From NCBI GenBank assembly GCA_949361645.1, contig OX442426.1, forward strand, positions 7,953,830 through 8,017,829: a stretch of 64,000 nucleotides of DNA, read 5' to 3'. The DNA is from Spongilla lacustris. Lineage: Eukaryota; Porifera; Demospongiae; Spongillida; Spongillidae. Below, piece by piece: positions 26,426 through 35,927 of the stretch. The position numbers and the translations under genes were made by a program. The notes under the pieces were generated by a model. It saw only the letters and a list, made by a program, of their open reading frames with translations, ran no database searches and was not told where the DNA came from. Position 1 is the first letter of the stretch. Every line of letters starts with the position of its first letter.

Positions 26426-28568
26426 TGTGTAGTGTAGTGTAGTGTAGTGTAGTGTAGTGTAGTGTAGTGTAGTGTAGTGTAGTGTAGTGTAGTGTAGTGT
26501 AGTGTAGTGTAGTGTAAGTGTAGTGTAGTGTAGTGTAGTGTAGTGTAGTGTAGTGTAGTGTAGTGTAGTGTAGTGTAGTGTAGTGTAGTGTAGTGTAGTG
26601 TAGTGTAGTGTAGTGTAGTGTAGTGTAGTGTAGTGTAGTGTAGTGTAGTGTAGTGTAGTGTAGTGTAGTGTAGTGTAGTGTAGTGTAGTGTAGTGTAGTG
26701 TAGTGTAGTGTAGTGTAGTGTAGTGTAGTGTAGTGTAGTGTAGTGTAGTGTAGTGTAGTGTAGTGTAGTGTAGTGTAGTGTAGTGTAGTGTAGTGTAGTG
26801 TAGTGTAGTGTAGTGTAGTGTAGTGTAGTGTAGTGTAGTGTAGTGTAGTGTAGTGTAGTGTAGTGTAGTGTAGTGTAGTGTAGTGTAGTGTAGTGTAGTG
26901 TAGTGTAGTGTAGTGTAGTGTAGTGTAGTGTAGTGTAGTGTAGTGTAGTGTAGTGTAGTGTAGTGTAGTGTAGTGTAGTGTAGTGTAGTGTAGTGTAGTG
27001 TAGTGTAGTGTAGTGTAGTGTAGTGTAGTGTAGTGTAGTGTAGTGTAGTGTAGTGTAGTGTAGTGTAGTGTAGTGTAGTGTAGTGTAGTGTAGTGTAGTG
27101 TAGTGTAGTGTAGTGTAGTGTAGTGTAGTGTAGTGTAGTGTAGTGTAGTGTAGTGTAGTGTAGTGTAGTGTAGTGTAGTGTAGTGTAGTGTAGTGTAGTG
27201 TAGTGTAGTGTAGTGTAGTGTAGTGTAGTGTAGTGTAGTGTAGTGTAGTGTAGTGTAGTGTAGTGTAGTGTAGTGTAGTGTAGTGTAGTGTAGTGTAGTG
27301 TAGTGTAGTGTAGTGTAGTGTAGTGTAGTGTAGTGTAGTGTAGTGTAGTGTAGTGTAGTGTAGTGTAGTGTAGTGTAGTGTAGTGTAGTGTAGTGTAGTG
27401 TAGTGTAGTGTAGTGTAGTGTAGTGTAGTGTAGTGTAGTGTAGTGTAGTGTAGTGTAGTGTAGTGTAGTGTAGTGTAGTGTAGTGTAGTGTAGTGTAGTG
27501 TAGTGTAGTGTAGTGTAGTGTAGTGTAGTGTAGTGTAGTGTAGTGTAGTGTAGTGTAGTGTAGTGTAGTGTAGTGTAGTGTAGTGTAGTGTAGTGTAGTG
27601 TAGTGTAGTGTAGTGTAGTGTAGTGTAGTGTAGTGTAGTGTAGTGTAGTGTAGTGTAGTGTAGTGTAGTGTAGTGTAGTGTAGTGTAGTGTAGTGTAGTG
27701 TAGTGTAGTGTAGTGTAGTGTAGTGTAGTGTAGTGTAGTGTAGTGTAGTGTAGTGTAGTGTAGTGTAGTGTAGTGTAGTGTAGTGTAGTGTAGTGTAGTG
27801 TAGTGTAGTGTAGTGTAGTGTAGTGTAGTGTAGTGTAGTGTAGTGTAGTGTAGTGTAGTGTAGTGTAGTGTAGTGTAGTGTAGTGTAGTGTAGTGTAGTG
27901 TAGTGTAGTGTAGTGTAGTGTAGTGTAGTGTAGTGTAGTGTAGTGTAGTGTAGTGTAGTGTAGTGTAGTGTAGTGTAGTGTAGTGTAGTGTAGTGTAGTG
28001 TAGTGTAGTGTAGTGTAGTGTAGTGTAGTGTAGTGTAGTGTAGTGTAGTGTAGTGTAGTGTAGTGTAGTGTAGTGTAGTGTAGTGTAGTGTAGTGTAGTG
28101 TAGTGTAGTGTAGTGTAGTGTAGTGTAGTGTAGTGTAGTGTAGTGTAGTGTAGTGTAGTGTAGTGTAGTGTAGTGTAGTGTAGTGTAGTGTAGTGTAGTG
28201 TAGTGTAGTGTAGTGTAGTGTAGTGTAGTGTAGTGTAGTGTAGTGTAGTGTAGTGTAGTGTAGTGTAGTGTAGTGTAGTGTAGTGTAGTGTAGTGTAGTG
28301 TAGTGTAGTGTAGTGTAGTGTAGTGTAGTGTAGTGTAGTGTAGTGTAGTGTAGTGTAGTGTAGTGTAGTGTAGTGTAGTGTAGTGTAGTGTAGTGTAGTG
28401 TAGTGTAGTGTAGTGTAGTGTAGTGTAGTGTAGTGTAGTGTAGTGTAGTGTAGTGTAGTGTAGTGTAGTGTAGTGTAGTGTAGTGTAGTGTAGTGTAGTG
28501 TAGTGTAGTGTAGTGTAGTGTAGTGTAGTGTAGTGTAGTGTAGTGTAGTGTAGTGTAGTGTAGTGTAG
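26426..28568 (+). repeat. Giant TAGTG satellite, about 428 units
   Basis: 2.14 kb of TAGTG with a single extra A near 26516 and otherwise no visible variation. On the minus strand it is open for over 700 codons (HYTTL repeat), purely because the unit lacks stops in that frame. The right flank (28569 on) is the same GCCTGAGTTAGT-TTTTGTACTTG sequence that follows the short pentamer run in the retrotransposon tail at 35004. Such uniformity means either very recent expansion or an assembly-estimated length. Confidence 0.95.
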
Positions 28569-28615
28569 CCTGAGTTAGTTTTTTGTACTTGTGAGTCGTG
28601 TACATAATGTATTTT
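28569..28615 (+). repeat. Retrotransposon 3'-tail segment next to the satellite
   Basis: Shares about 45 bases with 35004-35050, the 3' tail of the RLE copy ending at 34966, differing at only a few positions. Confidence 0.7.
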
Positions 28616-28639
28616 TTCTTATATAATTGCTGCAAAGCA

Positions 28640-28850
28640 AGTTGGAGCAGTTGCTCAACAGGACAATGGAGTTCCTGAAAGGTTTGGGACATCGGTTGAG
28701 GCAGGTGTCTGGAGAAGCCAACTCCTTTGCATACCTCACTCAGAGACCGGCTCTCAGTTGCCGTCCAACGTGGCAATGCAGCTTCCATGTTGGGAACAAT
28801 GAAGATGGGCAGTCAGGAGGAAGAGTTTTTTGTATAAATATGTATATTGT
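28640..28850 (+). pseudogene. Fragment of the second element family (C-terminal domain)
   Basis: Plus-strand reading, with one frame break near 28745, gives FLKGLGHRLRQVSGEANSFA then LSVAVQRGNAASMLGTM. It matches the tail at 49502-49819 (KELGHRLSATTGDTKSYSY, RLSVAVQRGNAASILGT). The upstream part is missing. Confidence 0.6.
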
Positions 28851-29035
28851 GTGAGTGAGTGATTGTTAGGATAAGTATCGCGTTGTTTGTTTTGTTCATT
28901 TATACCATAATAATAATAATAATTGAAAGATGTATATACAATAATACATGTTAAACACAAATTTCAATATTGAACTAGTAAACTATGTAACTATGTATGA
29001 GTCAACTATCTAAGTAGAGGTCTGAGACTTTAGCA

Positions 29036-29081
29036 CAATAATAATAATAAAGAAAAAATGATAATAATAATAATAATAATG
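29036..29081 (+). repeat. TAA microsatellite
   Basis: Interrupted TAA tract directly before the next retrotransposon fragment. A shorter one lies at 28907-28922. Confidence 0.85.
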
Positions 29082-29367
29082 TCACCAGGCTGGTGCGGCA
29101 GCCCTGGCAGCAGAGACCCGCAAGCTCCACTCCAATGGACCCAAGTGCCAAGAGTTGGGCTGGTCCTGCATCCCATTGGCAGTGGAGACTTATGGCAATT
29201 GGGGCAAGCAGGCTCATGATACCTTCTCCAGGCTGGCATCCTTCCTAGCCATTCACCAGTCTTCCCCCAAGGCAGTAGTTGTGGCTGAAATTTATGGCCG
29301 GTTGAATGTGGTCCTGGTTCGGTCCATTGCTAGAGCCATCCTGGCCACCCTCCTAACTTGCTATTAG
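29082..29367 (+). pseudogene. 5'-truncated RLE retrotransposon tail
   Basis: Reads AALAAETRKLHSNGPKCQEL, GWSCIPLAVETYGNWGKQA and VVLVRSIARAILATLL to the TAG at 29365-29367. Only the last 90 or so codons of the endonuclease region are kept. It has TAA repeats on both sides. Confidence 0.85.
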
Positions 29368-29407
29368 TAGTTTAATTGTGTATGCATTTAAATAAGGTGT
29401 TTTTTGT

Positions 29408-30036
29408 GTAATAATAATAATAATAATAATGACACTTCCGGTGATGCCCAATGTGCACTGTGTCCTGAAAAAAGTCTCGATCCTCTTGGCCATCATGCCA
29501 CAACATGCAAGCGTGGTGGGGATGTTGTCTATCGCCATAACAGGCTTCGGGACATTGTGGTCGAGTCCTGCCGCCGTGCCCATCTTAGTGTCCATTTAGA
29601 AGTAGGCCATAACCTTACTCCCGACCACAGCAACACACGCCCAGCAGACATCCTCATCCCTCACTGGTGCATGGGCAAGCCTGTGGCTCTGGACCTATCC
29701 GTTACTTCTCCGCTTAACCCACTTACCCTTCTGGAAGCGGGAGTGACGGCTGGCGCAGCAGCTAAGGCTACCGAGGAGAGAAAGCTTAAAGCCAACACGG
29801 GCAAGTGTGCTGATTTGGGTTGGGTATGTGTCCCGGTTGTTGCGGAGTCTTATGGGGCATGGGGTTTGATGGCTAGGGATTTCTTTTCTACACTTGGGTC
29901 CCGTTTGGCTACATCATTGGGAAAGTCAAAGTCAGTGGTAATCCATGAGCTATACGGGAGGTTGAGCATGAATCTTGTCAGGGCCAATGCCACCGCGATC
30001 CTGTCCAGGTCCATACCTCCTCCTGAGCTTCAGTAG
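29408..30036 (+). pseudogene. 5'-truncated RLE retrotransposon (CCHC plus endonuclease)
   Basis: Starts in an AAT tract (29410-29430) and is open to the TAG at 30034-30036. It reads CALCPEKSLDPLGHHATTC (the CCHC knuckle), RHNRLRD, TRPADILIPHW and ALDLSVTSPLNPLTL (RPAD and D-x-V endonuclease residues), then GWVCVPVVAESYGAWGLMA. The open frame runs into the repeat, so it is an insertion truncated at its 5' end and not a gene. It is followed by TAA at 30101-30143. Confidence 0.85.
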
Positions 30037-30100
30037 GCTAGCAACTTGTTTTGTGCATATCATGTGTCTGTGTCATGTTTGTACTGTATCAATTCAATTA

Positions 30101-30113
30101 TATAATAATAATA

Positions 30114-30143
<30 letters not shown>
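30101..30143 (+). repeat. TAA microsatellite
   Basis: (TAA)n with one extra A and one TGA unit. It separates the truncated copy above from the intact one below. Confidence 0.9.
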
Positions 30144-30145
<2 letters not shown>

Positions 30146-30210
30146 TAATTAAAAATGGCGCGTCATGCGTTTGGGGTCTGCTGTCTACATCGTATTAGAC
30201 ATTCATAGGT

Positions 30211-33200
30211 ATGTCTAACCACAACCAGCTCAGCCCCCAAAGTTCGCAAATGGAAGGTAAGCATCCGTCCCCCTGTTGTCGTTGCAATGGCGATAATGCT
30301 AAGTGTAAGTTCTGTGCTTGCGTTAAAGCAGGACGTCCATGTGTTAGTTGCCTACCCTTGAAACATCAATGTTGTCACAATGTATCAATCGCTGCATCAA
30401 CACCAGCACGGCCAACATCATTGCCGTTGCCGATTCCACGGCCACTTTCTCCATCAATATCTTCGCAGCAGCTGCCTTCCTCACAGCGCACTGCCCAGCA
30501 GCTGTCCCAATCAGATTCACTACCCCACACGTTACCCCACACGTTGGATTCTATTTCGCACGTAGAAGTCAACCATCCAGGTGGTAGAAGGCAATGCACA
30601 GCCCAGGGATGTCAAGAACTCGTTGCACCCACCATGTGGCGCATTCACATGGGCAGACACGCAAAGGGCGCTCTCCCTGGAAAAGTCCCAGAAGCTTGGC
30701 TAAACGAGCAAGGCCTTTCCATCTGCAACCGTTGTACCGAGTTTGTTGCAATTAATAAAGCGCCCACACATCATCTGAAGTGCTTATTTCAAGTTACAGT
30801 GGCCATCACTGGTGCTTCAAGCATACCATCTGTTGACCTGCCTTCTTTTGAGGACATTTGTAACCTCAAGTGCTCTACCATTCGCTTTGTTCCTCACAAC
30901 GCTAGGCCAGCTTTTGCACGTGTACTTTTAGCTGCTCTCAAAGCAGTTGCCACTGATAATTCTGTTGACTCTTGGTTGAAGCTTTTCATGCTGCCCAAGT
31001 GTGTTCTGCCTTCCTCTAAGCGTCGTGGTCGTCATAACAAGCCAGTTTCCATAAATCTACTTTGCGATCTCTGGTCAAAGGGTCACTTTGGTGAACTGTG
31101 GCTCAAGGCAGAAGCTCGAGCTTCGGGGTATAATAAATCCCACCATCCTAGTGATGATTCTCTCTCCAAGAAGCGTGTGGATTCGGCAATCTCCCTTGCA
31201 CAGGATGGTCTTTATGGTAAAGCATGCCAGGTCTTGACTTCCCCAGGTATTGCACCACACACTGAGGAAACATGGAGACTGCTCCAATCCAAACACCCAG
31301 AGAGTGACTGCCCTATTGCTCCAATCTTGCCTAATGTTGATACTCCCATTTTAATTCCAGCAGATATGAATATCATGGCAATATTACGGTCCTTCCCTAA
31401 GCTCACTGCAGCTGGTCCCTCAGGTCTCCGCATACAACACCTTATTGATGCTGCAGAAGTTCAACTGCAAACACCCATACTCCATTCCCTAAGGGCTGTC
31501 ATCAACATACTTGCTTCTGGCAAGGCTCCCGTAGTATTGTCAACATTCCTTGCAGGAGGAAATCTAACAGCTCTCAATAAGTCAAAATCAGGTAGCCCCT
31601 TTGACATTCGTCCAATTGCAGTTGGAGAGGCTTTGCGTCGCCTTACTGGGAAATGCCTTTGTGCAATGGTTAAAGTAAAGGCTACTGGTTTTTTTCATCC
31701 ATTCCAGTATGGTGTGGCTTGCCCATTTGGAGCAGAGAAGATAGCACATGGCCTGCGGGCATGTATTGATGAGCACTGGGGTGATGATGACTTTGCTGTG
31801 TTGAAGATAGACATGAGGAATGCCTTCAATGTGGTATCCCGGCAGTCACTCCTTTCCGAGTGTGCAAAGCATTTCCCAGAGCTGCTACCTTGGGCAAGAT
31901 GGTGCTACAGCCAACAACCTTTTTTGTGGCATCCCCTAGGGCGACTGAGATCTAAGTCCGGGGTGCAGCAAGGTGATCCTCTTGGTCCTCTGTTTTTTTC
32001 CCTTGTGCTGAATGCTCTAATTACAGCAATTACCAAAGATAGTGGTTGTCCTCTACTGTTCCATGCCTGGTATCTTGATGATGGTGCACTTGCTGGTCCA
32101 AGGTCATCTTTGGGTTCAGTCCTGAAATTGATCCAAGAGCTGGGTCCTCCCTTAGGTCTTCACATTAACATCTCTAAGTGTGAGGTGTTCAGCTGCAAGG
32201 GTTTAAGTTCCTTTCCCCCTGAGATGAAACAGTCGAGTGAGCCTAATTTAGATATTTTGGGAGTTCCTATTGGTAGTGCTGACTTCTGCTCAGCTTTCAT
32301 CTCTAAAAAACACGTTGCTGTTAAACAACTCCTGTCCAGTCTGGAAGAGGTTGGAGCAGTAGACCCTCAGGTGGCCTTTACACTCCTTCGTATCTGTGGA
32401 GGTTTTTGTAAGCTTATCCATCTGGCTCGCACTACTCCTCCTTTGCATACCACAAAAGCCTTTGAAATTTTTGATGCCGATGTACGTAAGTGCTTTGCAC
32501 AATGTACTGCAGTGGACACATCTGATCGTGCCTGGCACCAGGCTAGGCTGAGTCTGAGTAGAGGTGGTCTGGGTCTGCGCTCCCTCGCACAACACTCCCC
32601 TGCAGCTTACATTGCCTCACTTTGTACCTCGGGTTTTGGCTCCCAGTCTCAGCACCACCTTGCCTCAGCAACTCGTATGTTTAATTCGTTTCTACCACCA
32701 TCAGAGGCTATTAACTTAGAGGCACTTCTGTTGACTTCAGTCACCCAAAAGAGCCTTTCCTCCAAGCTGGATGACCACCTCTTCAAGGTTCTACTTGACA
32801 TGTCCTCCATTGCTGACAAGGCTCGCTTGCTGTCTGTTTCCTCCCCTCATGCAGGTTCATGGCTGTCTGTTACTCCGTCAGAAGGTCTTGGACTCCATCT
32901 TGACCCTTCCCAATTTCAGGTTGCCATCAAGTGGTGGCTTGGCCTGGACCTTTCTTATGGTTCATGCTGCCCACTGTGCCCTGAGATTGCCTTGGACCCA
33001 CTTGGCCATCATGCTGTTACTTGCAAAAGGGGTGGTGATGTGGTTTCCCGCCACAACAAACTGCGTGATGTCCTTGCAGAGTCCTGCCGGCGAGCTCATC
33101 TGGGTGTCCAGGTGGAAATGGGTAATAATCTCACCAATCACAGCCACACCCGTCCAGCTGACCTTTTAGTTCCAAACTGGGTCTTGGGCAAGGCAGCAGC

Positions 33201-33549
33201 TTTTGACCTGTCTGTCACATCTCCGCTTAATCCTACAACTCTTTTGGAAGCGAGTGTGACAACAGGAGTAGCTGCACTGACCACTGAGCTGAGAAAGCAC
33301 TCCTCCAATGACACCAAATGTAAGGAACTTGATTGGGTCTGTGTACCATTGGTGGTGGAGTCGTATGGAGCCTGGGGAAAAGAGGCTTTGGAGTCCATCT
33401 CTCAGCTAGCCTCTCGACTAGCCACTTGCTCGTCCAAGACAAAGTCTGTGGTTCTTACCGAACTCTACGGGCGGCTGAACCTTCACCTGGTACGAGCTAA
33501 TGCCATTGCTATCCTTTCCCGTAGCATCAGTCAAAGTGATGTAGGGTAG
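30211..33549 (+). CDS. Intact RLE non-LTR retrotransposon polyprotein (reverse transcriptase and endonuclease)
   Basis: 1112 residues from ATG 30211 to TAG 33547-33549, without a break. Residues about 22-57 are Cys-rich (CCRCNGDNAKCKFCACVKAG), and about 128-195 hold a C2H2-like pair (CQELVAPTMWRIHMGRHAKG, then CNRC and HHLKC). The reverse transcriptase spans roughly 390-690: RPIAVGEALRRLTGKCLC, KIDMRNAFNVVSRQ, SGVQQGDPLGPLFF and the YLDD box at 621-624. A CCHC knuckle (CPLCPEIALDPLGHHAVTC) lies near 922-940, followed by the PD-(D/E)XK-like residues RPAD at 981-984 and AFDLSVTSPL near 999. This order (N-terminal fingers, RT, CCHC, restriction-like endonuclease) is that of the R2/R4-type clades. 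The protein would copy its own RNA at a nicked target. It lies between a TAA tract and an ATT tract. A 5'-truncated, almost identical sister lies at 35928. Confidence 0.93.
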   Translation: MSNHNQLSPQSSQMEGKHPSPCCRCNGDNAKCKFCACVKAGRPCVSCLPLKHQCCHNVSIAASTPARPTSLPLPIPRPLSPSISSQQLPSSQRTAQQLSQSDSLPHTLPHTLDSISHVEVNHPGGRRQCTAQGCQELVAPTMWRIHMGRHAKGALPGKVPEAWLNEQGLSICNRCTEFVAINKAPTHHLKCLFQVTVAITGASSIPSVDLPSFEDICNLKCSTIRFVPHNARPAFARVLLAALKAVATDNSVDSWLKLFMLPKCVLPSSKRRGRHNKPVSINLLCDLWSKGHFGELWLKAEARASGYNKSHHPSDDSLSKKRVDSAISLAQDGLYGKACQVLTSPGIAPHTEETWRLLQSKHPESDCPIAPILPNVDTPILIPADMNIMAILRSFPKLTAAGPSGLRIQHLIDAAEVQLQTPILHSLRAVINILASGKAPVVLSTFLAGGNLTALNKSKSGSPFDIRPIAVGEALRRLTGKCLCAMVKVKATGFFHPFQYGVACPFGAEKIAHGLRACIDEHWGDDDFAVLKIDMRNAFNVVSRQSLLSECAKHFPELLPWARWCYSQQPFLWHPLGRLRSKSGVQQGDPLGPLFFSLVLNALITAITKDSGCPLLFHAWYLDDGALAGPRSSLGSVLKLIQELGPPLGLHINISKCEVFSCKGLSSFPPEMKQSSEPNLDILGVPIGSADFCSAFISKKHVAVKQLLSSLEEVGAVDPQVAFTLLRICGGFCKLIHLARTTPPLHTTKAFEIFDADVRKCFAQCTAVDTSDRAWHQARLSLSRGGLGLRSLAQHSPAAYIASLCTSGFGSQSQHHLASATRMFNSFLPPSEAINLEALLLTSVTQKSLSSKLDDHLFKVLLDMSSIADKARLLSVSSPHAGSWLSVTPSEGLGLHLDPSQFQVAIKWWLGLDLSYGSCCPLCPEIALDPLGHHAVTCKRGGDVVSRHNKLRDVLAESCRRAHLGVQVEMGNNLTNHSHTRPADLLVPNWVLGKAAAFDLSVTSPLNPTTLLEASVTTGVAALTTELRKHSSNDTKCKELDWVCVPLVVESYGAWGKEALESISQLASRLATCSSKTKSVVLTELYGRLNLHLVRANAIAILSRSISQSDVG

Positions 33550-33654
33550 ATATATAGTTAGCATTTTGTGTACATTGTGTTTAGTCTAGTTGTATATGTT
33601 TATATATCAGTGTATTTGTGCATGTCCATTATTATTATTATTATTATTATTATT
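33550..33654 (+). repeat. 3' UTR and TAA-type tail of the intact copy
   Basis: The roughly 80-base 3' UTR (GATATATAGTTAGCATTTTG onward) is identical to that of the sister copy at 37718. It ends in (ATT)n here and in (TAA)n there. Confidence 0.75.
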
Positions 33655-33858
33655 AAAAAAAATAATAATTTCATTACATAACACAATTAAGTTTAACACT
33701 CAAGAAGGGGAGCACGGGCACATCTGAGGAGAATGGCTCTTGCATTCTGCCTCATCAGTGTGACAGCCAGCAGGCAGTACATTTGGCACAGTGCCTCAGT
33801 TTCACAGATTCCCACTTGCATAGCTAGCCATAATAATAATAATAATAATAATAATAAT
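33655..33858 (-). repeat. Duplicated 3' end of the next minus-strand copy
   Basis: 33660-33830 repeats 33860-34018 almost exactly (CAAGAAGGGGAGCACGGGCA), with a TAA tract at 33829-33858 between them. It looks like a local duplication mediated by the TAA repeat, or an independent truncated insertion. Confidence 0.75.
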
Positions 33859-34350
33859 TTAATTACATAACACAATTAAGTTTAATACTCAAGAAGGGGA
33901 GCACGGGCACATCTGAGGAGGATGGCTCTTGCATTCTGCCTCATCAGTGTGACAGCCAGCAGGCAGTACATTTGGCACAGTGCCTCAGTTTCACAGATTC
34001 CCACTTGCATAGCTAGCCTCTTGCTCAATCTAGAGTAGCATTCTTTGGCTTCACATCCCCAACCACCATAGACTTCCACCACTAATGGAATACATGTCCA
34101 GCCCAACCTTGCACACATCTGATCATTCTTGGCATGCTTTTCAATCTCACCAACCTCTGCAGAGTTGCCTGAAGCCAAACTCGCTTCCAGAATCAAGTCC
34201 GTATTAAGCGGATGAATGACTTTCAGGTCAAAAGCTGCAGGGTTGGAGAGGGACCAGTTTGGCACCAGCACATCAGCTGGCCTAGAAAAGTCTATGCCTG
34301 GACCTTTCTCCAGTTGAGGAGATAAGCATGCTTTGGAGCACAGATTGAAT
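33859..34350 (-). pseudogene. 5'-truncated RLE retrotransposon tail
   Basis: Minus strand from about 34310: RPADVLVPNW-like start, AAFDLKVIHPLNTD, GWTCIPLVVEVYGGWGCEA, and an MRQNARAILLRCARAP end (stop near 33882). The D-x-V endonuclease residues remain but everything upstream is lost. Its 5' edge is the TAA tract at 34351-34366, which it shares head to head with the plus-strand copy. Confidence 0.8.
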
Positions 34351-34366
34351 AATAATAATAATAATA

Positions 34367-34966
34367 GGCCTCAACACATCAACCGCTTCTTCTTGCCCCT
34401 TCTGCCCTGGAGCTGTACTTGATCCTCTTGGTCACCATGCAACCTCATGCCGGCATGGTGGAGATGTGGTCACCCGTCACAACCACCTTAGGGACACCTT
34501 TGCCGAACTCTGCCACCGAGCTCACCTGCCTGTAAGGGTTGAAGTGGGATATGGCCTATCTGGAGATCATGTCAACACACGTCCAGCTGATGTGTTGGTT
34601 CAGGGTTGGGATAGAGGCAAGCCTGCTGCCTTTGAAATAACGGTCACTTCACCTCTCACTCCTGCCACCTTAAGAGATGCCAGTACTTCCTCAGGGGCAG
34701 CAGCCCATGCTGCAGAATGTAGAAAACATTCCACCAATGATGCCAGGTGTCAGGAGCTGGGGTGGGTGTGCATCCCACTGGCTGTGGAGACCTTTGGGCA
34801 TTGGGGAAAGGAGGCCCAAATTGTGTTATCATGCCTAGCATCTATACTGTCCATCCACCAAGGTCGCCCCAAATCTGTTGCCCTGTTTGACATCTACAGC
34901 AGAATGAACATGTGCCTGGTCAGATCAGTATCCAGGGCCATCATGGGTAGAGTAGTAGTTCTTTAG
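34367..34966 (+). pseudogene. 5'-truncated RLE retrotransposon (CCHC plus endonuclease)
   Basis: Open from the TAA tract edge to the TAG at 34964-34966. It reads CPFCPGAVLDPLGHHATSC, then RHNHLRDTFAELCHRAHLP, TRPADVLVQGWDRGKPAAFE and GWVCIPLAVETFGHWGKEA. Its last 280 bases are nearly identical to 727-1015. No reverse transcriptase. Confidence 0.85.
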
Positions 34967-35054
34967 GACATTTATGTGTAGTATAGTGTAGTGTAGTGTA
35001 GTGTAGCCTGAGTTAGTATTTTGTACTTGTGAGTTGTGTACGTAATGTATTAAA
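34967..35054 (+). repeat. Retrotransposon 3' tail with a short TAGTG run
   Basis: After the stop codon come GGACATTTATG, about five TAGTG units (one variant TAGTA), then GCCTGAGTTAGT and TTTTGTACTTGTGAG. This is the smallest of the pentamer runs and shares its right flank with the giant array at 26426-28568. Confidence 0.8.
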
Positions 35055-35844
35055 CACAAAAGGCTCTGTCCTCCAAAATTGACATGAATCTCTTCCATGG
35101 TTTGCTAGAGAGTGCTTCTCCTGCCAACAAGGCTCGCCTCTTATCTGAATCAGCGCCCCATGCAGCTGCCTGGTTATCAGTGGTTCCTTCTATTGAACTT
35201 GGTTTACACTTGGAACCCAATGAGTACCAGGTGGCAGTCAGGTGGTGGCTGGGATTGGACACATCGGGACTGCAATGTGCCCTTTCTGCCCAGGTGTTGG
35301 TCTGGACCCTTTGGGTCATCATTGTGTCACTTGCCGACACGGTGGAGATGTAGTGTGGCGACACAACCTCCTGCGTGAAGCCATAACTAGTTTGTGCCGC
35401 ACTGCCCATCTCAGTATAGCAGTGGAGAAAGGTGGTCTAGGTCATGACCACACTCGTCCAGCTGATGTATTGATTGCTGGGTGGGATAGAGGCAAACATG
35501 CAGCTTTGGACATCACCGTGGCTTCACCACTTTGCCCTGCCATCCTACCTGAAGCTAGCCATCAATCTGAAGCTGCAGCTAACGGTGCTGAGCTAAGAAA
35601 GCTTAATGCTAACAGCACCAAGTGCACGGAACTGGGCTGGACATGTATCCCCATTGCTGTTGAAACATTTGGTCATTGGGGTAGGAAGGCTCAGGGTGTA
35701 TTGTCTAGGTTGGCATCCCACCTGTCAATTAGCCTCTCCCAGCCCAGAGCTGCAATGGTTGCCGACATTTATGGACATCTCAACATCATCTTGGTGAGGT
35801 CGGTGTCCAGAGCCATCCTCTCCAGACTACCACAATCAGGCTGA
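35055..35844 (+). pseudogene. 5'-truncated, frameshifted RLE retrotransposon
   Basis: Begins in the region between RT and CCHC (ALSSKIDMNLFHGLLESASP, ARLLSESAPHAAAWLSVVPS). It shifts frame near 35268, then reads CPFCPGVGLDPLGHHCVTC, HDHTRPADVLIAGW, ALDITVASPL and GWTCIPIAVETFGHWG to the TGA at 35842-35844. It diverges clearly from the intact copy and belongs to the subfamily of the 34367 copy. Confidence 0.82.
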
Positions 35845-35927
35845 ATTTATTTAGCTAATTGTAACTATGTAACACATTTATTACTCGTATTTGGCGTATA
35901 TCATGTATATTTGACAATTTTAATAAC

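Noticed and set aside
26287..28788. 833-codon open frame of HYTTL repeats on the minus strand
   Set aside because: It is the translation of a pure TAGTG array that lacks stops in this phase; no start context or non-repeat domain supports a gene.
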